Shown here: positions 15,453 to 24,803 of the stretch, piece by piece
Layout of the letters: every line of letters begins with the position of its first letter
Numbering within the stretch: the first letter of the stretch is position 1
NCBI RefSeq assembly: GCF_039523235.1
Contig: NZ_BAAAEX010000011.1
From: Castellaniella ginsengisoli
GTDB lineage: Bacteria; Pseudomonadota; Gammaproteobacteria; Burkholderiales; Burkholderiaceae_B
Reading direction: 5' to 3' (one strand)
Length of the DNA: 64,000 nucleotides
Notes under the pieces: model-generated
Databases searched by the model: none
Seen by the model: the letters and a program-made list of their open reading frames with translations, nothing else
What the model was told of the DNA's origin: nothing
Made by a program: the position numbers and the translations under genes

Positions 15453-17226
15453 AGTCGGCCAGCCTGGATCGCTCGCCGCGTTGCAAGGTGATGTGGCCCG
15501 CATGAGGCCAGCCTTTGAAGCGATCCACCACGTAGGTCAGCCCCGAACTGCCTTCGGTCAGGTAAGGGGTGTCGATCTGGGCGATGTTGCCCAGGCACAC
15601 GATCTTGGTGCCGGGACCGGCGCGCGTGACGAGGGTCTTCATCTGCTTGGGGGTCAGGTTCTGGGCCTCGTCGATGATCAGGAACTTGTTGAGGAAGGTG
15701 CGGCCGCGCATGAAATTCATGGACTTCACCTTGATGCGGGAGCGGATGAGATCCATGGCGGGCGTCTTGTTCCAGTCCTGGCCGTTGCCGTTTCCCGAGA
15801 CGCCAAGCGCACCCGCCGCCCCTTGATGCAGCACTTCCAGATTGTCCTCGAGCGCGCCCATCCAGGGCAGCATTTTTTCTTCTTCGGTACCGGGCAGGAA
15901 GCCGATGTCGTCGCCGACCGGCACGGTGGCCCGGGTGATGATGATCTCGGTGTAGCGCTTGGTCTCGAAGGTCTGGGCCAGGCCGCTGGCCAGGGCCAGC
16001 AGGGTCTTGCCGGTGCCCGCCTGGCCCAGCAGCGAGACGAAGTCGATGTCGGGGTTCATCAGCAGGTTCATGGCGAAATTCTGCTCGCGATTGCGCGTGG
16101 TGACGCCCCAGACGCTGTTCTTGGCATGGCTGAAGTCGCGCAGGGTGGACAGCACGGCGCTCTTGCCGGTGGCCTCCCGCACCTGGGCATACAGCGGCAT
16201 CTCGCCTTCGTAGTAGACGAATTCATTGACGATGAACTGGCCGCACAGCGGCCCGCGCACGCGATACCAGGTCAGGCCGTTCTGCTGCCACGATTCGATG
16301 TCCTTGCCGTGCTTGTTCCAGAAATTTTCCGGCAGCGGCATGACGCCGTCGTACAGCAGGTCGGAATCGTCGAGGACGTGGTCGTTCAGGTAGTCTTCGG
16401 CCGGCAGGCCCAGCGCCCGGGCCTTCAGCCGCATGTTGATGTCCTTGGACACCAGCACGATTTCGCGCTTGGGGTTTTCTTTGCGCAGCCCGTGGACGAT
16501 GCCCAGGATGACGTTGTCCGCCTTGCCCATCGGCAGTTCCAGGGGCAGGTGCATGTCGGTGGGCCGGGTCTGGAAATGCAGCGAACCCAGGGCGTCGGTA
16601 TTGCCCAGGGCGTCCAGCGGCACGCCCTTGGACAGGTCGCCTGTGCCGATCAACTGGTCCAGGTGGCGGCTGACCTGCCGGGCGTTGCGCGCGACCTCCG
16701 ACATGCCTTTTTTCTGATGATCGAGTTCTTCGAGCACGATCATGGGCAGGAAGACGTCGTGTTCGGCGAAGCGGAACAGGGACGAGGAATCGTGCAGCAG
16801 CACATTGGTGTCCAGCACGAACAGCTTGCGCTGCGAAACCGGGAGCCGCTTCGGCCGCGCGGCGCGGGGGGCAGGCTGGGCCGGCGCGGGCGTCGCCGCC
16901 TGGGCGGTGGGCTGGCTGTCCGCCCTGGCCGGGGCCAGCGGAGCCGCTTTGTCGGCGGTCTGCGCGGCGGACGGCCGCGGTTCCGATGCCTTGGCGGCCT
17001 TGGCGGGCGCAGCCGGGGCGGCCGCGGGCGCGGCAGCCGGGCGGTCGGCGGCCCGGGTCAGGATGGCGGCGACCGGCCGGGATTTTGCGCGGCGCGAACG
17101 GGGTGCAGCCTCCGAAGTGTCGAAGGCCGGCCCCGGTATGGCGTTCGGGACGGCTTCGGTCGGTGCGGAGCGGGCGGCGGCTTCGAGTATGTCGCCCGGG
17201 CGGGTCGGCGGTTGCGGAAGGGGCAT
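15433..17226 (-). CDS. PIN-PhoH fusion ATPase
   Basis: A 597-residue protein with three parts: an Ala/Pro-rich, probably disordered region (1-130), a PIN nuclease-like domain starting KLFVLDTNVLLHD (D139) with VLEELD, and a PhoH P-loop domain with Walker A GQAGTGKT and RATVPVGDDIGFLPGT. PIN-PhoH proteins are thought to be RNA helicase/nucleases. Start at 17226 because GGAG stands 7 bases upstream. It follows bcp by 22 bases and overlaps pdxA by 20. The 130-residue low-complexity head is longer than in typical PIN-PhoH proteins such as YlaK. Confidence 0.9.
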   Translation of the reverse strand: MPLPQPPTRPGDILEAAARSAPTEAVPNAIPGPAFDTSEAAPRSRRAKSRPVAAILTRAADRPAAAPAAAPAAPAKAAKASEPRPSAAQTADKAAPLAPARADSQPTAQAATPAPAQPAPRAARPKRLPVSQRKLFVLDTNVLLHDSSSLFRFAEHDVFLPMIVLEELDHQKKGMSEVARNARQVSRHLDQLIGTGDLSKGVPLDALGNTDALGSLHFQTRPTDMHLPLELPMGKADNVILGIVHGLRKENPKREIVLVSKDINMRLKARALGLPAEDYLNDHVLDDSDLLYDGVMPLPENFWNKHGKDIESWQQNGLTWYRVRGPLCGQFIVNEFVYYEGEMPLYAQVREATGKSAVLSTLRDFSHAKNSVWGVTTRNREQNFAMNLLMNPDIDFVSLLGQAGTGKTLLALASGLAQTFETKRYTEIIITRATVPVGDDIGFLPGTEEEKMLPWMGALEDNLEVLHQGAAGALGVSGNGNGQDWNKTPAMDLIRSRIKVKSMNFMRGRTFLNKFLIIDEAQNLTPKQMKTLVTRAGPGTKIVCLGNIAQIDTPYLTEGSSGLTYVVDRFKGWPHAGHITLQRGERSRLADYASDAL

Positions 17227-17248
17227 GAAGGCTCCAGAGGGGCCGCGC

Positions 17249-17719
17249 TCAGGCGGCCAGGTTGTGCGCGGCTTGCAGGACTTCGTCGGCATGGCCGGGA
17301 ACGCGCACGCCGCGCCATTCCTGAACCAGGATGCCTTGCCGGTCGACCAGGAAAGTGCTGCGTTCGATGCCGCGCACCTGCTTGCCGTACATATTCTTCT
17401 GTTTCATGACGCCGAACAGGGCGCACAAGGCCTCGTCCGGATCCGAGATCAGGGGGAAGGACAGGGATTGCCGGTCGGTGAAATCCTGGTGGGATTTCAG
17501 CGTGTCTCGCGAAATGCCGTAGATGTCGCAGCCCAGCGCCTGGAATTGCGCGTGGCGGTCGCGGAAATCCTGCGCTTCGGTGGTGCATCCCGGCGTGTTG
17601 TCCTTCGGATAGAAATACAGCACGAAGGGGCGGCCCCGCAGGGCGGTCGAATCAAAGAGGCCGTGGGTGGTTTCAGCGGTGAGCGGCGGCAACGGCTGGC
17701 CGATGGCGATGGTGGTCAT
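17249..17719 (-). CDS. bcp: thioredoxin-dependent peroxiredoxin (Bcp/PrxQ type)
   Basis: Bcp reduces hydrogen and organic peroxides with a peroxidatic cysteine, here C45 in PKDNTPGCTTEA. The resolving cysteine found five residues later in E. coli Bcp (C50) is replaced by Gln (Q50), so this is a one-Cys-like or atypical form; C64 and C99 are the other cysteines. Length 156 residues is normal. The start overlaps the stop of the upstream Mth938-like gene as ATGA and is preceded by GGAG. Confidence 0.92.
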   Translation of the reverse strand: MTTIAIGQPLPPLTAETTHGLFDSTALRGRPFVLYFYPKDNTPGCTTEAQDFRDRHAQFQALGCDIYGISRDTLKSHQDFTDRQSLSFPLISDPDEALCALFGVMKQKNMYGKQVRGIERSTFLVDRQGILVQEWRGVRVPGHADEVLQAAHNLAA

Positions 17720-18165
17720 GAGGAGGCTCCGGGTAGCAGCAGGGCCAGCACGCGACGTTCTTCGGACATGAGGATGTTGTAGGTCCGGGCGGCGGCCTGG
17801 GTGGTCATGGTTTCGACGCCGATGCCCAGCGACAACAGGGGCTGCAGGATATCGGGGCGCAGGAATGTCTGGCGCGGGCCGGTGCCGATCAGCAGGACTT
17901 CGGGGGCGTCGGCGGGCAATTCGATCGCGGGCGCGCCGTCGTCGAGGAAGGCCAGGGGATCGCGGGCGGCCGGCTTCAGGCCGATCAGATCCTGGAGGAA
18001 GGCGGCATCGAGGTCGGCGGCGGTGCGCACGGCAAGGCTGCGGATCGGGCCTTCGGGAGCGAAACAAAGGGCGCCGTCGTAGCGGACCCGATTGATTTCC
18101 AGGAAGCCGTCACCGTAGGCGGTCACGGTGTTGAGCGCGGGATTCAGGTCTTTTTGCAATAGCAC
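17716..18165 (-). CDS. Mth938-like domain protein (DUF498)
   Basis: A 149-residue protein of the Mth938/Xcc1710 family: KDLNPALNTVTAYGDGFLEIN at its start (split here as KDLNPALNTV and GDGFLEI), and a central EVLLIGTGPRQTFLRP, the most conserved family segment. Its function is unknown in bacteria; the mammalian relative NDUFAF3 assists complex I assembly. No in-frame ATG exists near the start; GTG 18165 is preferred because CGGAG lies about 9 bases upstream and the family begins here. A TTG at 18207 is the alternative. First gene of the minus-strand operon with bcp, PhoH-like and pdxA. Confidence 0.82.
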   Translation of the reverse strand: MLLQKDLNPALNTVTAYGDGFLEINRVRYDGALCFAPEGPIRSLAVRTAADLDAAFLQDLIGLKPAARDPLAFLDDGAPAIELPADAPEVLLIGTGPRQTFLRPDILQPLLSLGIGVETMTTQAAARTYNILMSEERRVLALLLPGASS

Positions 18166-18333
18166 GGGCAAGCTCCGGTGTTCCTGTGATGATAGCGCAT
18201 CATGCAAGCGCGATTCTCGCGCGGGGCCGTTTCACGGGCGGGCATTTGCGAGTCGCGGTCGCATGCGATAGATTATCGAGTTTGCTGCACCGCATCTATC
18301 CGCACGACTCCAGCCCATCCGCCGAGGACCATC

Positions 18334-19521
18334 ATGACGAGCTTTCCGCGCATCGAGCGCCTGCCCCCCTATGTGTTCAACATCACCGGGGAACTCAAGA
18401 TGGCCGCACGCCGGCGCGGCGAGGACATCATCGACATGTCGATGGGCAATCCGGACGGCCCCACGCCGCAGCACATCGTCGACAAGCTGGTGGAGGTCGC
18501 CCGCCGCCCGGATACCCATGGCTATTCGGTGTCCAAGGGCATTCCGCGCCTGCGCCGGGCGATCTCGACCTGGTACGAGCGCCGCTACGGGGTGGACATC
18601 GATCCGGATTCGGAAGCCATCGTGACCATCGGCTCCAAGGAAGGCCTGGCCCACTTGATGCTGGCCACGCTGGATCGGGGGGATACGGTGCTGGTGCCCA
18701 ATCCCAGCTACCCGATCCACATCTACGGCGCGGTGATCGCCGGCGCCAACATCCGTTCGGTGCCCATGACGCCCGGCCTGGACTTCTTCGAGGAAATCGA
18801 GCGCGCGGTGCGCGAGACCATCCCCAGGCCCAAGATGATGATCCTGGGTTTTCCCAGCAATCCCACGGCACAGTGCGTGGAGCTGTCCTTCTTCGAGCGC
18901 ATCGTGGCGCTGGCGCGCGAGCACGGCATCCTGGTCGTGCACGATCTGGCCTACGCCGACATCACCTTCGACGGCTACGTGGCGCCGTCCATCATGCAGG
19001 TGCCCGGCGCGCGCGACGTGGCGGTGGAATTCTTCACCATGAGCAAGAGCTACAACATGGCCGGATGGCGCATCGGCTTCATGGTGGGCAACCGCGAACT
19101 GGTCAATGCGCTGGCGCGCATCAAGAGCTACCACGACTACGGCACCTTCACGCCGCTGCAGGTGGCGGCCATCGCCGCCCTGGAGGGCCCCCAGGACTGC
19201 GTGTCCGAGGTCGTCGAGCAATACCGCAGCCGCCGCGACGTGCTGGCGCGCGGGCTGCACGAGGCAGGCTGGATGGTGGACGTGCCCAAGGCCTCCATGT
19301 ACATCTGGGCCCGCATCCCCGAGCCCTACCGCGCCCAGGGTTCGCTCGAATTTTCCAAGCGCTTGCTGGCCGACGCCAAGGTCGCCGTGTCCCCCGGGAT
19401 CGGCTTCGGCGAATACGGCGATGAATACGTGCGCTTCGCGCTGATCGAAAACGAGCAGCGCACCCGCCAGGCGGTGCGCGGCATCAAGGACATGTTCCGC
19501 AAGGACGGGCTGCTGAAATGA
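18334..19521 (+). CDS. alaC: alanine transaminase AlaC
   Basis: A 395-residue fold-type I PLP aminotransferase of the AlaC group, which makes alanine from pyruvate and glutamate. It shows the pyridoxal lysine in TMSKSYNMAGWRIGF, the NPTAQ substrate loop (FPSNPTAQC) and YADITFDGY. GAGGACC precedes ATG 18334. The gene is followed by hom with a 4-base ATGA overlap and then thrC, so alanine and threonine synthesis share a transcript, an arrangement common in betaproteobacteria. Confidence 0.94.
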   Translation: MTSFPRIERLPPYVFNITGELKMAARRRGEDIIDMSMGNPDGPTPQHIVDKLVEVARRPDTHGYSVSKGIPRLRRAISTWYERRYGVDIDPDSEAIVTIGSKEGLAHLMLATLDRGDTVLVPNPSYPIHIYGAVIAGANIRSVPMTPGLDFFEEIERAVRETIPRPKMMILGFPSNPTAQCVELSFFERIVALAREHGILVVHDLAYADITFDGYVAPSIMQVPGARDVAVEFFTMSKSYNMAGWRIGFMVGNRELVNALARIKSYHDYGTFTPLQVAAIAALEGPQDCVSEVVEQYRSRRDVLARGLHEAGWMVDVPKASMYIWARIPEPYRAQGSLEFSKRLLADAKVAVSPGIGFGEYGDEYVRFALIENEQRTRQAVRGIKDMFRKDGLLK

Positions 19522-20822
19522 AACCGATCCGCGTAGGTTTGCTCGGTCTGGGCGTCGTCGGCGGCGGGGTCTGGACGGTTCTGTCCCAGAACGGCGGTGA
19601 AATCGCCCGGCGCGCCGGGCGGCGCATCGAAGTGGTCGCCGTGGCGGTGCGCGACGTGGCCAAGGCGCGCGCGCTGGTGGGGCCCGAGGTCGCGGTCACC
19701 ACCGACGGCATGGCGCTGGCGCGCGACCCGGACATCGACATCATCGTCGAACTGATGGGCGGCGATACCGTGGCCCGCGACTGCATCCGCGAAGCGATCG
19801 CCCAGGGCAAGCATGTCGTCACGGCCAACAAGGCCTTGCTGGCCGTGCACGGCAACGAAATCTTTGCCGCCGCCCAGGAGCGCGGCGTGATGGTCGCCTT
19901 CGAGGCGGCCGTGGCGGGGGGCATCCCCATCATCAAGGCGATCCGCGAAGGCCTGACCGCCAACCGCATCCAGTGGCTGGCCGGCATCATCAACGGCACG
20001 ACCAATTTCATCCTGTCGGAAATGCGCCAGCGCGGCTTGCCGTTCGATACCGTGCTGGCCGAGGCCCAGCGTCTGGGCTACGCCGAGGCCGACCCCACCT
20101 TCGACATCGAAGGCGTGGACGCCGCCCACAAGCTCACGCTGCTGGCCTCGCTGGCCTTCGGCATCCCGGTGCAGTTCGACAAGGCCCACATCGAAGGCAT
20201 CGCCCATCTGGCTTCCGAAGACATCGTTCACGCGGAACGCCTGGGCTATCGCATCAAGCTGCTGGGCATCACCCGCCGCCGGCCCGACGGCATCGAGTTG
20301 CGGGTCCACCCCGCGCTGGTGCCCGACCATTGCCTGCTGGCCAACGTCGAGGGCGCCATGAACGCCGTGCTGGTGCGCGGCGATGTGGTCGGCCCTTCGC
20401 TGTATTACGGGCAGGGCGCGGGCGCCCTGCCCACGGCATCGGCCGTGGTGGCCGACCTGGTCGACGTGGCGCGCCTGCAGATGGCCGATCCCGAGCACCG
20501 CGTGCCGCATCTGGCCTTCCAGCCCGACGCCATGTCCGACATCCCCGTGCTGCCCATGGCCCAGGTGCACACCAGTTTCTATCTGCGCCTGCGGGTCGAC
20601 GACCGGCCGGGCGTGCTGGCCGATCTGGCGCGGGTGCTGTCGGATGCCGGCATTTCCGTGGGTTCGATGTTCCAGCAGCCTCATGGCGAACACCAGGCCG
20701 ACATCATCTTCCTCACCCACGAAGCGCGCGAGGGCGACGTGGACCAGGCGCTGGGCACCATCCAGCGCCTGCCTTTCGTGCGTTCGGACGTGACCCGGCT
20801 GCGCGTGGAGAACATCAATTGA
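19518..20822 (+). CDS. hom: homoserine dehydrogenase
   Basis: Reduces aspartate semialdehyde to homoserine, the branch point to threonine and methionine. The 434-residue monofunctional enzyme has an N-terminal Rossmann motif GLLGLGVVGGGVW, the substrate segment AGIINGTTNFIL and the catalytic EADPTFDIEGVDAAHKL. A C-terminal ACT domain (about 350-430, SFYLRLRVDDRPGVLADLA) is where threonine inhibition would act. Overlaps alaC (ATGA) and thrC (TTGA). Confidence 0.97.
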   Translation: MKPIRVGLLGLGVVGGGVWTVLSQNGGEIARRAGRRIEVVAVAVRDVAKARALVGPEVAVTTDGMALARDPDIDIIVELMGGDTVARDCIREAIAQGKHVVTANKALLAVHGNEIFAAAQERGVMVAFEAAVAGGIPIIKAIREGLTANRIQWLAGIINGTTNFILSEMRQRGLPFDTVLAEAQRLGYAEADPTFDIEGVDAAHKLTLLASLAFGIPVQFDKAHIEGIAHLASEDIVHAERLGYRIKLLGITRRRPDGIELRVHPALVPDHCLLANVEGAMNAVLVRGDVVGPSLYYGQGAGALPTASAVVADLVDVARLQMADPEHRVPHLAFQPDAMSDIPVLPMAQVHTSFYLRLRVDDRPGVLADLARVLSDAGISVGSMFQQPHGEHQADIIFLTHEAREGDVDQALGTIQRLPFVRSDVTRLRVENIN

Positions 20823-22219
20823 AGTATCTGTCCACTCGGGGCGGCATGCGCCCCCAGCCTTTTTGCGACATCCTGCTGGAAGGCCTGGCGCCCGACGGCG
20901 GCCTGACGCTGCCCGAAACCCTGCCCAAGCTGGATGCCGATACCCTGGAATCGTGGCGCGGGCTGGATTACGCCGATCTGGCGGCCCGGGTGCTGGGCTT
21001 GTTCATCGATGACATCGCCCCCGGCGACCTGTCGCGCATGACGCGCGCGGCCTACGCGCCCGATGTGTTTCCGCGCATCGCGCCGATCAAGCCGCTGCGC
21101 CCCGGCCTGGCACTGCTGGGCCTGTCGGAGGGGCCGACGCTGGCCTTCAAGGACATGGCCATGCAGTTTCTGGGCCAGGTCTTCGAGCATGTGCTGGCGC
21201 AGCGCGGCCAGACGCTCAATATCCTGGGCGCCACGTCGGGCGATACCGGTTCGGCGGCCGAATACGCGCTGCGCGGCAAGCGCGGCGTGGCCGTGTTCAT
21301 GCTGTCCCCCCACGGGCGCATGAGCGCCTTCCAGCGCGCCCAGATGTATTCGCTGCAGGATGCCAACATCCACAACATCGCCTTGCACGGCGTGTTCGAC
21401 GAATGCCAGGATATCGTCAAGGCCTTGGCCGGCGATCTGGATTTCAAGAGCGCCCACCGCCTGGGCGCGGTCAATTCCATCAACTGGGCGCGCATCGCCG
21501 CGCAAGTGGTGTACTACGTCTGGGGATGGCTCAGAGCCACCCAGGGGCCCGGACAGCCGGTATCGTTTGCCGTGCCCTCGGGCAATTTCGGCAATATCCT
21601 GGCCGGCCATATCGCCCGCGAAATGGGCGTGCCGATCCGCCGTCTGGTGCTGGCCACCAACGAAAACAACGTGCTCGAAGAATTCTTCCGCACCGGTGTC
21701 TACCGGCCGCGCGCCGCCGACCAGACGCACGCCACTTCCAGCCCGTCCATGGATATTTCCAGGGCGTCGAATTTCGAGCGTTTCGTCTTTGACCTGGTGG
21801 ACCGCGATCCGGCCAGGGTCCGGGCGCTGATGGAGGAACTGCGCGCCACCGGTCAATTCGACCTGTCCGGCCTGCGGTCCGCGTTCACCGAGCGCTACGG
21901 GTTCGTGGCGGGCGTCAGCACCCATGCCGACCGCCTGCGAACGATCCGCGACATCCGTCGCGAAACCGGTGTGCTGATCGATCCGCATACGGCGGATGGC
22001 GTCAAGGTCGCCCTCGAACACCTGGAAGACGGCGTGCCCATGCTGGTGCTGGAAACCGCCTTGCCCGCGAAGTTCGCCGAGACCATCCTCGAAGCCACCG
22101 GCGAGGCGCCGGACGTCCCGGCCGGGCTGCGGGATCTGGACCAGCTTCCCCAGCGGGTCGCGGTCATGGATTGCGATGCCCGCCAGGTGGCGGATTACGT
22201 GCGCCGTCACGCGCTGTAG
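20819..22219 (+). CDS. thrC: threonine synthase
   Basis: Converts phosphohomoserine to threonine with PLP. The 466-residue protein belongs to the long class: KYLSTRGG at the N-terminus, the PLP lysine in TLAFKDMAMQF, ATSGDTGSAAEY for phosphate and cofactor binding. The start is TTG at 20819, overlapping the hom stop as TTGA; it gives the expected L/M-KYLSTRGG beginning and no ATG fits. This makes thrC translation dependent on hom. No thrB (homoserine kinase) is in the window. Confidence 0.95.
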   Translation: MKYLSTRGGMRPQPFCDILLEGLAPDGGLTLPETLPKLDADTLESWRGLDYADLAARVLGLFIDDIAPGDLSRMTRAAYAPDVFPRIAPIKPLRPGLALLGLSEGPTLAFKDMAMQFLGQVFEHVLAQRGQTLNILGATSGDTGSAAEYALRGKRGVAVFMLSPHGRMSAFQRAQMYSLQDANIHNIALHGVFDECQDIVKALAGDLDFKSAHRLGAVNSINWARIAAQVVYYVWGWLRATQGPGQPVSFAVPSGNFGNILAGHIAREMGVPIRRLVLATNENNVLEEFFRTGVYRPRAADQTHATSSPSMDISRASNFERFVFDLVDRDPARVRALMEELRATGQFDLSGLRSAFTERYGFVAGVSTHADRLRTIRDIRRETGVLIDPHTADGVKVALEHLEDGVPMLVLETALPAKFAETILEATGEAPDVPAGLRDLDQLPQRVAVMDCDARQVADYVRRHAL

Positions 22220-22419
22220 GCATCGGCACGGCCATCGGGTGCGGGGTCGGCTCCGCCTGATTGCCGCGTCGCCGCCGGATTTGAAGCAGGTGAATTAATA
22301 CTTGGTTCAATAGTTGATGGCATTTCGTTAGTTTCATGACGGAATGAAGGCATTTTTGGCGATATACATTGCCAACCCCTTGGGCCACACTGGATGCATC
22401 ACATCCCAAGGAGACCATC
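22220..22419 (+). promoter_or_regulatory. AT-rich upstream region of ornithine cyclodeaminase gene
   Basis: This 200-base gap contains the most AT-rich patch of the window (about 22290-22370). It holds an imperfect palindrome CATTTCGT (22321-22328) / ACGGAATG (22339-22346) and a TATACA box (22363-22368) about 50 bases before the start. The palindrome could be an operator for an amino-acid-responsive regulator; none is encoded next to it. Confidence 0.35.
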
Positions 22420-23505
22420 ATGCACGTCCCCGCTTCGGCGCAGCCCCGCACGCTATTCCTGGATACCCATGATGTCGCCCGGCTGATCGGCATTCTGGGC
22501 CTTCCCGCCTGCCTGAAGAGCCTGGCCGGCATGCTGCGGGCCGATTACCTGCGCTGGCAGGAGTTCGACAAGGAAGCCCGCATCGCGGCCTATTCTGAAG
22601 AAGGCACGATCGAGCTGATGCCCATCACCGACGGAACCCACTACAGCTTCAAATGCGTCAACGGCCACCCCGGCAACGGCCGCCATGGCCTGCCGACCGT
22701 CATGGCCATGGGGGCGCTGCTGGACTGCGATACCGGAGCGGTCCGCCTGCTCAGCGAATTGACGCTGACGACGGCGCTGCGCACGGCGGCGATGTCGGCC
22801 TTGGCCGCCCAGGCGCTGGCGCGGCGCGACAGCCATTCGATGGCGCTGATCGGCAACGGGGCGCAAAGTGACTTCCAGGCATTGGCCTTTGCCTGCCTGC
22901 TGGGCGTGCGCGAGTTGCGGCTTTATGATCTGGACCGCCATGCCTCGGAGCGCCTGGCGCGCAACCTGGCGGCGGCCGAACTGCCCGGGCGGCCGTTGTC
23001 CGTGCGGATCTGCGATTCGGCCGCCCAGGCCGTGCGCGGCGCGGATATCGTCACCACCGTGACGGCCTTCCAGGGGCAGGCGCGGGTGCTGGACGCCGGC
23101 CTGATCGAACCGGGCATGCACCTGAACGCGGTGGGGGGCGACTGCCCGGGCAAGACCGAGCTGGATCCCGCGATTCTCGACCGGGCCGACGTGTTCGTCG
23201 AGTTCCCGCCCCAGACCCGCAAAGAAGGGGAAATCCAGCAGAAGCCGGTGGACTTCCCCGTCACTGAATTGTGGCGTGTCCTGTCGGGCGAGCAGCCGGG
23301 GCGGACGCGGGCGGAGCAGGTGACCGTTTTCGATTCGGTCGGCTTTGCGCTCGAAGACTACTCCGCATTGCGTTTTCTCCACGCTCAGGCGCAGGCCCAC
23401 CAGGTGGGCCGCTGGGTGGATGTCGAGCCGGGCCAGGCGGATCCGCGCGATCTGTACGGCTGGCTGCGCGGCGAGATTCACGCGGCTTCGGCGCTGGCCT
23501 CCTGA
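22420..23505 (+). CDS. ornithine cyclodeaminase / mu-crystallin family
   Basis: A 361-residue member of the ornithine cyclodeaminase/mu-crystallin family, which converts ornithine to proline and ammonia with bound NAD, or acts on related imino acids. It shows the family segments KCVNGHPGN, LLDCDTGAVRLLSE, ALIGNGAQSDFQALAF (NAD Rossmann loop), LNAVGGDCPGKTELD with the catalytic Asp region, and VFVEFPPQTRKEGEIQ. The length matches long ornithine cyclodeaminases. AAGGAG stands 6 bases before ATG 22420. It stands alone; its 3' end overlaps hpnE by 28 bases on the opposite strand. Confidence 0.9.
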   Translation: MHVPASAQPRTLFLDTHDVARLIGILGLPACLKSLAGMLRADYLRWQEFDKEARIAAYSEEGTIELMPITDGTHYSFKCVNGHPGNGRHGLPTVMAMGALLDCDTGAVRLLSELTLTTALRTAAMSALAAQALARRDSHSMALIGNGAQSDFQALAFACLLGVRELRLYDLDRHASERLARNLAAAELPGRPLSVRICDSAAQAVRGADIVTTVTAFQGQARVLDAGLIEPGMHLNAVGGDCPGKTELDPAILDRADVFVEFPPQTRKEGEIQQKPVDFPVTELWRVLSGEQPGRTRAEQVTVFDSVGFALEDYSALRFLHAQAQAHQVGRWVDVEPGQADPRDLYGWLRGEIHAASALAS

Positions 23506-24803
23506 CGGAGCCTGTCCGCGGCGCGCAATCCGCTGCGCACGGCGCCTTCCAGCACGGCGGGATAGCCGGTGTCGGTCCAGTCGCCGGCCAGCAGCAGGCC
23601 GGGCCAGGGCGTGACGGTACCGGGGCGCCGCAGGCCCGGGATGGCGTCGAAGGTCGCCCGCCGCTCCGTGACCAGGGCGTGGGCTTCGACCTCGGGCAGC
23701 GGCGGGCGCGCCCCCGCGCCCGCCTGGTCGCGGATCTGCGCGATGACGCCGGCGGCGATGCGCGCCGGGTCGCGGCCCGCATAGCGGTCCGCCGTGCCGA
23801 TCACCACATGGACCAGCCGTTGGCCGGCGTCCGCGCGGGCGCTGGCGCTGCGGTCGAACAGCCACTGCCCCCAGGCATCGCGCGCAGGGTCGTCGCGCAG
23901 CAGCAGCATGGGCTGCCCGGATCGCCAGGGCCGGACCAGGCGCAGCGTCAAGGTGCCGATGGCGGAATGCGCCAGTGCTGGCCAGGCGCTCAGAAAATCC
24001 GCCGCATCCGGCAAGGGCTCCAGCAGGCGGCGGGCCTCGGCGGCGGGCACGGCCAGGATGACGCCCTGGCAGGGCTCCCCGTCCACCCGCCAGCCGCCGG
24101 CCGGATCGGGTGCGATCGAGCGCACCCGTTGCCGCCGCAGGCGGTCGCCCAGCAGCGTGCAGGCCCGGTCGGGCCAGAGGCCGTGCAGGTCGTCCCGCGG
24201 GATCAGGACGCGGCTGGCGGCCGGCCCGGCGCCCAGGCTGTCGGCCAGCACCCGGGCGAACAAACGCGCCTGCGCCGCCTGCGCCGGCGTGTTCATGGCC
24301 GCCAGGCACAAGGGTTCCCAAAGGCGCGCCATCAGGCCGGGCGGGCAGCCCAGGCCGTCCAGCCAATCCGCGACTGTCATGGAAGGGTCGATGCCCGGCG
24401 GCGCCAGGGCGCCGAAGACCCGGGCGAGGTGGCGGCGCCCCCGCCAGCCGTCCAGCCCCCGGCTGCCCAGCAGGACACCCAGCCGGTGCAGGGGCGAGGG
24501 CAGGGGCCAGAACCGGAGGTTCAGGCCGCCGTCGGCCGATTGCAATGCCAAATCCCGGGCCAGCAGGGCGTGCGCCGGATCCACGCCCAGGGATTGCATG
24601 AGGGTCAGGGTATCGGTGTAGGCGCCCAGCAAGATGTGCTGGCCGTTGTCCAGGCGCAGCCCCAATCCGGGGTGCTCGATGCGCCTGGCCCGGCCGCCGG
24701 GCGCGGCGGCGGCCTCGTAGACCCGGACAGACCGCCCCGCCTGGCGCAGGCGGACGGCGGCGGCCAGTCCCGCCCAGCCGCCGCCGATGACGGCGATGCT
24801 CAT
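23478..24803 (-). CDS. hpnE: hydroxysqualene dehydroxylase HpnE
   Basis: HpnE is an FAD-dependent amine-oxidase-like enzyme that reduces hydroxysqualene to squalene, the last step of the HpnCDE route. The 441-residue protein has the N-terminal dinucleotide fold IAVIGGGWAGLAAAV, the GGRAR motif, and a C-terminal FAD segment LLLAGDWTDTGYPAVLEGAV. Start at 24803 overlaps the stop of hpnD (ATGA). Its 3' end overlaps the convergent ornithine cyclodeaminase gene. Confidence 0.93.
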   Translation of the reverse strand: MSIAVIGGGWAGLAAAVRLRQAGRSVRVYEAAAAPGGRARRIEHPGLGLRLDNGQHILLGAYTDTLTLMQSLGVDPAHALLARDLALQSADGGLNLRFWPLPSPLHRLGVLLGSRGLDGWRGRRHLARVFGALAPPGIDPSMTVADWLDGLGCPPGLMARLWEPLCLAAMNTPAQAAQARLFARVLADSLGAGPAASRVLIPRDDLHGLWPDRACTLLGDRLRRQRVRSIAPDPAGGWRVDGEPCQGVILAVPAAEARRLLEPLPDAADFLSAWPALAHSAIGTLTLRLVRPWRSGQPMLLLRDDPARDAWGQWLFDRSASARADAGQRLVHVVIGTADRYAGRDPARIAAGVIAQIRDQAGAGARPPLPEVEAHALVTERRATFDAIPGLRRPGTVTPWPGLLLAGDWTDTGYPAVLEGAVRSGLRAADRLRQEASAEAA

